From assembly GCA_021373185.1 (NCBI GenBank), contig JAJFTF010000016.1, positions 1-53,008 on the forward strand: 53,008 nt of DNA, read 5' to 3'. Under the pieces are notes generated by a model. The model was not told the origin of the DNA. It saw only the letters and a program-made list of their open reading frames with translations, and ran no database searches. This stretch comes from Betaproteobacteria bacterium. Lineage in GTDB: Bacteria; Pseudomonadota; Gammaproteobacteria; Burkholderiales; Sulfuricellaceae. Positions 46,234 through 53,008 of this stretch are shown piece by piece (position 1 is the stretch's first letter; the number at the start of each line of letters is the position of its first letter). Position numbers and translations under genes: made by a program.

Positions 46234-47343
46234 TCAGGCCTCGACCAAAATGCGCAACATGCGGCGTAGCGGTTCAGCCGCGCCCCACAGCAACTGGTCG
46301 CCGACGGTAAAGGCGGACAGGTATTGCGGCCCCATGTTGAGCTTGCGCATCCGCCCTACCGGCACGGTCAGCGTACCGGTCACGGCGGCAGGAGTAAGCT
46401 CCTGCATGGTGATCGCGCGGTCGTTGGGTACCACTTTCACCCAGTCGTTATGCGCCGCGATGATGCCGTGGATGTCGGCTAGCGGCACGTCCTTGGTCAT
46501 CTTGATGGTCAGCGCCTGGCTGTGGCAACGCATCGCCCCGACGCGCACGCACAGGCCGTCGATGGGGATCTGGTTGCCGGAGCGGCCCAAAATCTTGTTG
46601 CATTCGACCTGGGCTTTCCATTCTTCCTTGCTCTGCCCGGATTCGAGCTGCACGTCAATCCACGGAATCAGCGAACCGGCCAACGGCACCGGCCAGGCAT
46701 CGGTCGGATAGCGGTCGGAGCGGATGAACTCGGCGACCTTCTTGTCGATTTCCAGGATCGCCGAAGCAGGATCGTCGAGCAAGGCCTTCACTTCGCCGTT
46801 GACCGCACCCATTTGCTGGATCAACTCGCGCATGTTGCGTGCGCCGGCACCGGAAGCGGCCTGGTAGGTCATCGGGCTGATCCATTCGATCAGGCCCTGG
46901 TCGAACAGGCCGCCGATCGCCATCAGCATCAGACTCACCGTGCAGTTGCCGCCGACGTAGGTCTTGACGCCCTTGGCCAAGCCATCCTTGATCACGTTCC
47001 TGTTGACCGGATCGAGGATGATGATGGCGTCGTCTTTCATGCGCAGCGCGGAAGCGGCGTCGATCCAGTAGCCCTGCCAGCCGGCAGCGCGCAGCGGCTC
47101 GTAGATCTCCTTGGTGTAGTCGCCGCCCTGGCAGGAGATGATGGCGTCCATCGCCTTGAGTTCGGCGATGCTCTTGGCGTCCTTCAGCGGCGGAACATCC
47201 TTGCCGATGTCCGGCCCCTTGCCGCCGACGTTGGAAGTGGTGAAGAACACCGGGTCGATCACGTCGAAATCGCGCTCTTCGCGCATCCGCTGCATCAGCA
47301 CCGAACCCACCATGCCGCGCCAGCCTATCAAACCTACTCGCAT
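46234..47343 (-). CDS. asd: Aspartate-semialdehyde dehydrogenase
   Basis: Asd makes aspartate semialdehyde for lysine, methionine, threonine and diaminopimelate. The 369-residue protein has the NADP-binding [17 protein letters not shown], the active-site Cys in [10 protein letters not shown], and [19 protein letters not shown] precedes the ATG. It lies between fimV and leuB, as in many betaproteobacteria. Confidence 0.97.
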   Translation of the reverse strand: MRVGLIGWRGMVGSVLMQRMREERDFDVIDPVFFTTSNVGGKGPDIGKDVPPLKDAKSIAELKAMDAIISCQGGDYTKEIYEPLRAAGWQGYWIDAASALRMKDDAIIILDPVNRNVIKDGLAKGVKTYVGGNCTVSLMLMAIGGLFDQGLIEWISPMTYQAASGAGARNMRELIQQMGAVNGEVKALLDDPASAILEIDKKVAEFIRSDRYPTDAWPVPLAGSLIPWIDVQLESGQSKEEWKAQVECNKILGRSGNQIPIDGLCVRVGAMRCHSQALTIKMTKDVPLADIHGIIAAHNDWVKVVPNDRAITMQELTPAAVTGTLTVPVGRMRKLNMGPQYLSAFTVGDQLLWGAAEPLRRMLRILVEA

Positions 47344-47391
47344 TATGTTTCCATCCTTAATAAAAGCGATTTACCGCAGTTCAAAACAAAA

Positions 47392-48459
47392 TCACAAAGC
47401 CGCCACCACCGCATCGCCCATCTCGCTGCACGACACCTTCTTCGTGCCATCGACATAGATGTCGGCGGTGCGCAAGCCATTAGCCAGCACCTTCTTCACC
47501 GCCCCCTCGATGCGTAGCGCTGCTTCCTCCCGGTTGAAGGTGTAGCGCAGCATCATCGCCGCCGACAGGATGGTGGCGAGCGGATTGGCGATATTCTGGC
47601 CGGCGATGTCCGGCGCGGAACCGTGGCTTGGCTCGTACATGCCCTTGTTGTTGCTGTCCAGGGAGGCGGAGGGCAACATGCCGATCGAACCGGTGAGCAT
47701 GGAGGCCTCGTCGGACAGGATGTCACCGAAAATATTGCCGGTGACGATCACGTCAAACTGCTTGGGTGCGCGCACCAACTGCATCGCAGCGTTGTCCACA
47801 TACATGTGGGACAGCTCGACGTCCGGATAATCCTTTGCCACTTCGATCATGACTTGGCGCCACAGTTCGGTGGTTTCCAGCACATTCGCCTTGTCCACCG
47901 AGCACACCTTGCGGCTGCGCTTGCTCGCAATGCCGAACGCGACATGTCCGATGCGGCGGATTTCCGATTCCGAGTAGCGCATGGTATTAAAACCTTCGCG
48001 CTCGCCCTTTTCATTGACATGGATGCCGCGCGGCTGGCCGAAGTAGATGTCGCCGGTGAGTTCGCGCACGATCATGATGTCCAGCCCGGAGACCACTTCC
48101 GGCTTCAAGGTCGAGGCATCGGCCAGTTCCGGATAGAGGAGCGCTGGACGCAGGTTGGCGAACAGGTTGAGCCCCTTGCGGATGCGCAGCAGCCCCTGCT
48201 CCGGGCGCATCGGCCGCGGCAGGGTGTCGTACTTCCAGCCGCCGACCGCGCCGAGCAGCACGGCTTCGGCGTCCTGCGCCAGCTTCAGGGTCGCCGCCGG
48301 CAGCGGATCGCCCGCCGTGTCATAGCCCGCCCCGCCGATCGGCGCTTCTTCCATCTCGATTTTCATGCCGTCGCTGGCCAGCGCCTTCAGCACCTTGACT
48401 GCCTGCGCGACGATTTCCGGGCCGATGCCGTCACCCGGCAAGACTGCGATTTTCATCAT
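47392..48459 (-). CDS. leuB: 3-isopropylmalate dehydrogenase
   Basis: LeuB oxidises and decarboxylates 3-isopropylmalate in leucine synthesis. The 355-residue protein begins [15 protein letters not shown], with [11 protein letters not shown], the YFGQPRG region, and the metal and cofactor segments [17 protein letters not shown] and [12 protein letters not shown]. The start could be either of two adjacent ATGs (48459 or 48456); AGGAAAG just upstream favours the second slightly. Confidence 0.98.
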   Translation of the reverse strand: MMKIAVLPGDGIGPEIVAQAVKVLKALASDGMKIEMEEAPIGGAGYDTAGDPLPAATLKLAQDAEAVLLGAVGGWKYDTLPRPMRPEQGLLRIRKGLNLFANLRPALLYPELADASTLKPEVVSGLDIMIVRELTGDIYFGQPRGIHVNEKGEREGFNTMRYSESEIRRIGHVAFGIASKRSRKVCSVDKANVLETTELWRQVMIEVAKDYPDVELSHMYVDNAAMQLVRAPKQFDVIVTGNIFGDILSDEASMLTGSIGMLPSASLDSNNKGMYEPSHGSAPDIAGQNIANPLATILSAAMMLRYTFNREEAALRIEGAVKKVLANGLRTADIYVDGTKKVSCSEMGDAVVAAL

Positions 48460-48469
48460 TCTTTCCTAG

Positions 48470-49108
48470 TTAAACAAATAACCATGGCGCTTCGATTTTG
48501 CGCCGTTCCTCGTAGGCCCTGATCTTGTCCGCGTTTTGCAGCGTCAGGCCGATGTCATCCAGGCCGTTGAGCAGGCAGTATTTGCGGAAGGCATCCACCT
48601 CGAAGCTGATGCCATGTCCGCCCGGGGTGGTAACCAACTGTTTCTCCAGATCCACCGTCAACCGGTAGCCCTCGGTTGCCGCCGTCTCCTTGAACAGACG
48701 GTCGACTTCCTCGGCATCCATGACGATGGGCAGGATGCCGTTCTTGAAGCAGTTGTTGAAGAAGATATCCGCGAAGCTGGGTGCGATAACAGCGCGGAAA
48801 CCGTAGTCCAGCAGCGCCCACGGCGCATGCTCGCGCGACGAACCGCAGCCGAAGTTTTCGCGCGCCAGCAGGATCTGCGCGCCTTGGTAGCGCGGCTGGT
48901 TGAGCACGAAATCCTTGTTGAGCGGCCGGTTGCTGCAATCCTGGCCGGGCTCGCCGTGGTCGAGGTAGCGCCACTCGTCGAACAGGTTCGGGCCGAAGCC
49001 GCTGCGCTTGATGGACTTCAGGAACTGCTTCGGGATGATCGCATCGGTATCGACGTTGGCACGGTCGAGCGGCGCCACCAAACCCTCAAGCCGGGTGAAT
49101 TTTTCCAT
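48470..49108 (-). CDS. leuD: 3-isopropylmalate dehydratase small subunit
   Basis: LeuD is the swivelling domain of isopropylmalate isomerase and works with LeuC. The 212-residue protein has [34 protein letters not shown] and [17 protein letters not shown], all diagnostic. It is separated from leuC by a very small lipoprotein gene. Confidence 0.98.
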   Translation of the reverse strand: MEKFTRLEGLVAPLDRANVDTDAIIPKQFLKSIKRSGFGPNLFDEWRYLDHGEPGQDCSNRPLNKDFVLNQPRYQGAQILLARENFGCGSSREHAPWALLDYGFRAVIAPSFADIFFNNCFKNGILPIVMDAEEVDRLFKETAATEGYRLTVDLEKQLVTTPGGHGISFEVDAFRKYCLLNGLDDIGLTLQNADKIRAYEERRKIEAPWLFV

Positions 49109-49267
49109 TTACTTCACCGCCTTCTGGATGGCTTCGCCGCCCTTCTCGATATCCTGACCGATGCCCTTGACGGTGTTGCATCCCACCATGCTCACCACCC
49201 CGGCGACAATCGCCGCCAGCAGCACGATTTTTGCAACGATCAGCGCAATGAGTTTCTTTGGATTCAT
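49109..49267 (-). CDS. Entericidin-like small lipoprotein
   Basis: This 52-residue protein lies in the gap between leuC and leuD: start ATG at 49267, stop TAA at 49111-49109. A Lys-rich start (MNPKKL) is followed by a hydrophobic signal helix (LIALIVAKIVLLAAIVAGVV), a lipobox ending SMVGC (Cys 30), and a mature tail NTVKGIGQDIEKGGEAIQKA. The tail, G-x-G-x-D-I-x-x-G-G, matches the entericidin A/B family. It starts one base after the leuC stop and ends directly before leuD, so it must be read in the leu transcript. Confidence 0.85.
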   Translation of the reverse strand: MNPKKLIALIVAKIVLLAAIVAGVVSMVGCNTVKGIGQDIEKGGEAIQKAVK

Positions 49268-49268
49268 T

Positions 49269-50684
49269 TCACACCTCGCCCATCAGTTCGCGCACATCGA
49301 CAAAATGCCCGGCAATCGCCGCAGCCGCGGCCATCTCCGGACTGACCAGATGGGTTCTCCCGCCCGCCCCCTGCCGCCCCTCGAAGTTGCGGTTGGAGGT
49401 GGAGGCGCAGCGCTCGCCCGGCTCCAGCCGGTCGGCGTTCATCGCCAGGCACATCGAGCAGCCCGGGTCGCGCCATTCGAAACCGGCCGCGATGAAAATC
49501 TTGTCCAGACCTTCCGCCTCGGCCTGCTGCTTGACCAGGCCGGAGCCCGGCACCACCATCACCTGCTTGACGTTCGCCGCCTTGTGCTTGCCCTTGGCGA
49601 TTTTCGCCGCGCCGCGCAGGTCTTCGATCCGGGAATTGGTGCAGGAACCGATGAACACCTTGTCCACAGCGATCTGCGTGATCGGAGTATTCGCCTGCAG
49701 GCCCATGTAGGCCAGCGCCCGCTCCATGCCGGAACGCTTGACCGGATCGGGCTCCTGCGCCGGGTCGGGCACCTTGTCGTCCACCGTAACCACCATTTCC
49801 GGCGATGTACCCCAGGTCACGCTGGGCTTGATGGCCGCGGCGTCAAGTTCGACCACAGCGTCGAAATGCGCGCCCTCGTCGCTCACCAGCGTACGCCAGT
49901 TGGCTACCGCCTTGTCCCACAAGTCGCCCTTAGGCGCAAAGGGGCGGCCCTTGACGTAATTGATCGTAGTGTCGTCCACCGCCACCATGCCGGCACGGGC
50001 GCCCGCCTCGATCGCCATGTTGCACAGGGTCATGCGCCCTTCCATGGAAAGCGAGCGGATCGCCGAGCCGGCGAACTCGATGGCATAGCCGGTGCCGCCG
50101 GCAGTGCCGATTTTTCCGATCACCGCCAAGGCGATGTCCTTGGCCGTGGCGCCCTTGCCCAGAGTCCCTTCCACCCTGACCAGCATGGCTTTGGATTTCT
50201 TCTGCAGCAAGCATTGGGTGGCGAGCACATGTTCGACTTCGCTGGTACCGATGCCGTGGGCCAGTGCACCGAATGCGCCGTGCGTGCTGGTATGGGAATC
50301 GCCGCACACCACCGTCATCCCCGGCAGGGTCGCGCCCTGCTCCGGGCCGATGACGTGAACGATGCCCTGGCGCACGTCGTCCATCTTGAATTCGGTGATG
50401 CCGAAACCGGCGCAGTTGTCGTCCAGGGTTTCCACCTGAAGACGCGAAATCGGGTCGGCGATGCCATGGCTGCGGTCGGTGGTCGGCACGTTGTGGTCGG
50501 CCACCGCCAGGTTGGCAGACAAACGCCAAGGCTTGCGCCCGGCCAGGCGCAGCCCCTCGAAGGCCTGCGGGCTGGTCACTTCATGCAGCAGGTGACGGTC
50601 GATGTAAAGCAGCGTGGTGCCGTCCGGCTCGGTGTGCACCACGTGGGACTGCCATAATTTGTCGTAAAGGGTTTGCGCGCTCAT
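49269..50684 (-). CDS. leuC: 3-isopropylmalate dehydratase large subunit
   Basis: LeuC carries the 4Fe-4S cluster and isomerises isopropylmalate with LeuD. The 471-residue aconitase-family protein has [18 protein letters not shown], the cluster Cys residues in [17 protein letters not shown] and GCSMCLAMN, and [20 protein letters not shown] near the end. It is first in the leuC-lipoprotein-leuD-leuB-asd run. The ~100 bases upstream have no clear leader peptide. Confidence 0.98.
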   Translation of the reverse strand: MSAQTLYDKLWQSHVVHTEPDGTTLLYIDRHLLHEVTSPQAFEGLRLAGRKPWRLSANLAVADHNVPTTDRSHGIADPISRLQVETLDDNCAGFGITEFKMDDVRQGIVHVIGPEQGATLPGMTVVCGDSHTSTHGAFGALAHGIGTSEVEHVLATQCLLQKKSKAMLVRVEGTLGKGATAKDIALAVIGKIGTAGGTGYAIEFAGSAIRSLSMEGRMTLCNMAIEAGARAGMVAVDDTTINYVKGRPFAPKGDLWDKAVANWRTLVSDEGAHFDAVVELDAAAIKPSVTWGTSPEMVVTVDDKVPDPAQEPDPVKRSGMERALAYMGLQANTPITQIAVDKVFIGSCTNSRIEDLRGAAKIAKGKHKAANVKQVMVVPGSGLVKQQAEAEGLDKIFIAAGFEWRDPGCSMCLAMNADRLEPGERCASTSNRNFEGRQGAGGRTHLVSPEMAAAAAIAGHFVDVRELMGEV

Positions 50685-50788
50685 TGCGGGAATTCTGAAA
50701 AACCTAAATTATTGCATATCTCTCGGCAAATCGGGTAGTTACAAAGCGGAAAGAGATTGAGTTGCAGGCGCGCCATACGCACAACTCC

Positions 50789-51931
50789 TCACTCAAGCCG
50801 CAGCTTCCACGCCACTAGCCCAAGCGCCCCCAGCGCACACGCCGCCGCAATAGTGAACGTCACGTCCGGCCCCAGCGATTCCCAGGTCATGCCGCTATAC
50901 AGCCCGCCCAGCGTGCCGCCCGCGCCGAATGAAAAACTATTGTAAAGGGCCTGGCCCTGAGCTTGGTGCCTGCCCTTGAAAAAGCGATGCACCACCTCGA
51001 CCGCCGCCGAATGGTAGGCCCCGAAGGTGGCAGCATGGAGCAACTGGGCAATCACAACAACAGCCACCCAGCCCACGCCCCAGCCGATCATCAGGAAGCG
51101 CAGCACGGCGAGGGCGAAGCTCGCCAGCAGTACCTGGCGCAGGGTAAAGCGGCGCAGCAGGCGCGGCATCCACAGAAACACGCCGATCTCGCATACCACC
51201 CCGAGCGACCAGAGCAGGCCGACGCTGCTCTTGGCATAGCCGTGATCGACCAGGTAAATCGAGTAGAAGGTGTAATACGGCCCGTGCGCCGCCGCCATCA
51301 GGAAACCGGCACCGATGAAGGCCAGCACCTCGGGACGGCGGATGATGTGCCAGATCGGCAGATGGTCGGTGTGGTGCGGCAACACCACCGCCTCCGGGAT
51401 ATGGCGCGAAAACAGCAGCAGCGCCACCTGCACCCCCAGCACCGCCCACAGCAGCCAGCGTATCGCTACATAGTCGAACAGGTAGCCCAGGCCGATCACC
51501 GCGACAATGAAGCCGACCGACCCCCACAGCCGGATGCGGCCGTACTTGGAGGTTTTTTCACCGAGATGGCTGAGCGTGGTCGCTTCCACCAGCGGCAGCG
51601 AGGCACTCCAGAAAAAACTCATCAAGGACATCGCCACGAACAGCCAGGCGAAGCTGGAATCGAAGAACACTGCGATAAAACTTGCCAAGCTCAAGCCGAC
51701 GGCAACCTGGACGATGGCGACGCGCTTGCCGCTGCGGTCGGCCACCATGCCCCAGAGATTCGGCGCGAAAATGCGCATCACCTGCAACAGCGACATCAGC
51801 ACGCCGATCTGGAACGCGTTGAATTCGAGCGATTTGAGATACAGCCCCCAGAACGGGGCCATCGCGCCGACGAAAGCGAAATAGAAGAAGTAGAAGCCGG
51901 ACAGGCGCCAGTAGGGAAGAGAATGCGGCAT
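50789..51931 (-). CDS. MFS transporter (HcaT/LacY-like)
   Basis: This 380-residue membrane protein has about twelve helices. Motif blocks include GVLMSLLQVMRIFAPNLWGM and VADRSGKRVAIVQVA, the A-like motif between helices 2 and 3. It resembles the MFS_1-like group that includes phenylpropionate transporter HcaT. The substrate is not predictable. I chose the ATG at 51931; a frame from 51970 adds residues coded by the palindromic repeat upstream. It follows aroC on the same strand. Confidence 0.85.
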   Translation of the reverse strand: MPHSLPYWRLSGFYFFYFAFVGAMAPFWGLYLKSLEFNAFQIGVLMSLLQVMRIFAPNLWGMVADRSGKRVAIVQVAVGLSLASFIAVFFDSSFAWLFVAMSLMSFFWSASLPLVEATTLSHLGEKTSKYGRIRLWGSVGFIVAVIGLGYLFDYVAIRWLLWAVLGVQVALLLFSRHIPEAVVLPHHTDHLPIWHIIRRPEVLAFIGAGFLMAAAHGPYYTFYSIYLVDHGYAKSSVGLLWSLGVVCEIGVFLWMPRLLRRFTLRQVLLASFALAVLRFLMIGWGVGWVAVVVIAQLLHAATFGAYHSAAVEVVHRFFKGRHQAQGQALYNSFSFGAGGTLGGLYSGMTWESLGPDVTFTIAAACALGALGLVAWKLRLE

Positions 51932-51944
51932 TGCAGTATTTTTT

Positions 51945-52017
51945 ACCGCAAAGGGCGCAAGGGTACGCAAAGAACTTTTTATCTACAACCTTTGCGTACC
52001 CTTGCGTCCTTTGCGGT
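51945..52017. repeat. Long palindromic repeat (GCAAAGG-word family) between aroC and the MFS gene
   Basis: The arms are 28 bases (51945-51972 and 51990-52017) with a single mismatch and a 17-base loop. The left arm starts ACCGCAAAGGGCGCAAGGGT. It shares its word pattern and ACC/GGT ends with the element before dnaJ. It overlaps the first base of the aroC stop codon and ends 14 bases before the MFS start. Confidence 0.9.
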
Positions 52018-53008
52018 CATGATTTTTCGATTTTGCCCGGAATCCTCGGCGTTTCGCACACCACATCGGCATTCTGGGCGCGTTGGCGCAGGGCATGGTC
52101 CATCAGCACGATCGCCAGCATCGCCTCGGCGATGGGCGTGGCACGGATGCCGACGCAGGGGTCGTGACGGCCATGGGTCTCGACCATCACCGGCTCACCC
52201 GCCTTGTTGATCGAGTTACGCGGAATGCGGATACTGGAGGTGGGCTTGATGGCGATGTTGGCGACGATATCCTGGCCGGTGGAAATGCCGCCGAGAATGC
52301 CGCCGGCGTGGTTGGAGCGAAAGCCCTGCGGCGTCAGTTCGTCGCCGTGCTCGCTGCCCTTCTGCACAACCGAGGCGAAACCGGCGCCGATCTCCACACC
52401 CTTGACCGCGTTGATGCTCATCATGGCGTAGCCGATCTCGGCATCGAGCCGGTCGTACACCGGCTCCCCCCATCCCACCGGGGCGCCTTGTGCCACCACG
52501 GTGATTTTTGCGCCGACCGAGTCGCCCTCCTTGCGCAGGGCGTCCATGTACTCCTCCAGTTGCGGTACGTAACCGGCATCGGCAACGAAGAAGGGGTTCT
52601 CGCCCACGTCCGCCCAGGACTTGAACGGCACCTCGATCGGGCCGAGCTGGGAAAGGTAGCCGCGAATTTCCACACCGTAACGCTCCCTCAGCCACTTCTT
52701 CGCTACTGCCCCGGCCGCCACGCGCACTGCGGTCTCGCGCGCGCTGGATCGGCCGCCGCCGCGGTGGTCGCGGATGCCGTATTTGTGCCAGTAGGTGTCA
52801 TCGGCATGGCCGGGACGGAAGGTCTCGGCGATATTGCCGTAATCCTTGCTGCGCTGGTCCTCGTTGCGGATCATCAGCGCGATGGGCGTACCGGTGGTCC
52901 TGCCCTCGAACACGCCAGAGAGGATTTCCACCGTGTCGGACTCGCGCCGCTGGGTCACATGGCGCGAAGTGCCGGGCTTGCGCCGGTCGAGCTCGCCCTG
53001 GATATCCG
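52017..53008 (-). CDS. aroC: Chorismate synthase (5' end outside window)
   Basis: AroC makes chorismate in the last shared aromatic step. About 330 residues are visible, running to the right edge with no true start. Diagnostic blocks include [37 protein letters not shown] sequence ([16 protein letters not shown]), [13 protein letters not shown] and [20 protein letters not shown]. The C-terminus ends KIEKS, where the stop touches a palindromic repeat. Confidence 0.98.
   Translation of the reverse strand, partial: DIQGELDRRKPGTSRHVTQRRESDTVEILSGVFEGRTTGTPIALMIRNEDQRSKDYGNIAETFRPGHADDTYWHKYGIRDHRGGGRSSARETAVRVAAGAVAKKWLRERYGVEIRGYLSQLGPIEVPFKSWADVGENPFFVADAGYVPQLEEYMDALRKEGDSVGAKITVVAQGAPVGWGEPVYDRLDAEIGYAMMSINAVKGVEIGAGFASVVQKGSEHGDELTPQGFRSNHAGGILGGISTGQDIVANIAIKPTSSIRIPRNSINKAGEPVMVETHGRHDPCVGIRATPIAEAMLAIVLMDHALRQRAQNADVVCETPRIPGKIEKS

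Noticed and set aside
50685..50788. Leucine attenuator upstream of leuC
   Set aside because: No short reading frame rich in Leu codons and no paired terminator/antiterminator stems were found.

Overview
The window looks like ordinary chromosome from a betaproteobacterium, most likely of the Nitrosomonadales type (Gallionella, Sideroxydans or Sulfuricella-like). This is inferred from high GC and from gene order: trpF-trpB-trpA-accD-folC-dedD-cvpA-purF-metZ, truA-fimV-asd-leuB-leuD-leuC, and recN-nadK opposite hrcA with hemH and grpE-dnaK-dnaJ nearby. No rRNA, tRNA, CRISPR array or prophage was seen. No stretch over 300 bases lacks a gene.

Layout. 1-1333: end of a sensor kinase, then a norE/norF-like pair. 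1351-2508: a REP-bounded patch (membrane protein plus REP-associated tyrosine transposase, three REP hairpins), the last REP containing the recN stop codon. 2505-6128: recN and nadK diverge from hrcA. 6189-11110: a UrtA/AmiC-like binding protein coupled to a large GGDEF-EAL sensor ending in a receiver-like domain that lacks its phospho-acceptor Asp. 11139-17549: hemH (with an in-frame palindromic insertion), an EF-hand protein, and grpE-dnaK-dnaJ behind a strong sigma-32-type promoter, closed by a bidirectional terminator. 17551-21457: a lone gene between two copies of the cysS 3' end, then cysS and glnS. 21558-25831: an envelope cluster (TPR protein, L,D-transpeptidase, two cyclophilins, lpxH). 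25963-27471: a small protein and DAHP synthase. 27523-32079: a second signalling cluster (CheY-like receiver, CheC-like phosphatase, PAS-GGDEF cyclase, CBS-PAS-GGDEF-EAL protein). 32090-41932: metZ, purF, cvpA, dedD, folC, accD, trpA, trpB, trpF and truA. 41881-50684: a solo EcfT-like membrane protein, fimV with 21 hexapeptide repeats, asd, leuB, leuD, an entericidin-like lipoprotein too short for routine calling, and leuC. 50789-53008: an MFS transporter and the partial aroC.

How the genes work together. Most of the window is housekeeping: amino-acid synthesis (DAHP synthase, aroC, trp, leu, asd, metZ), purine, fatty-acid and folate steps, protein folding, envelope building and twitching motility or polarity (FimV). 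Two c-di-GMP clusters sit on top. Best candidates for something undescribed: (a) the receiver/CheC/cyclase trio with no chemotaxis genes around it, (b) the binding protein plus GGDEF-EAL-pseudoreceiver pair, (c) the cysS 3'-end duplication enclosing one gene, and (d) several dispersed palindromic elements that touch gene starts and ends (norE, dnaJ, cysS/glnS, aroC/MFS, hemH, folC, recN).
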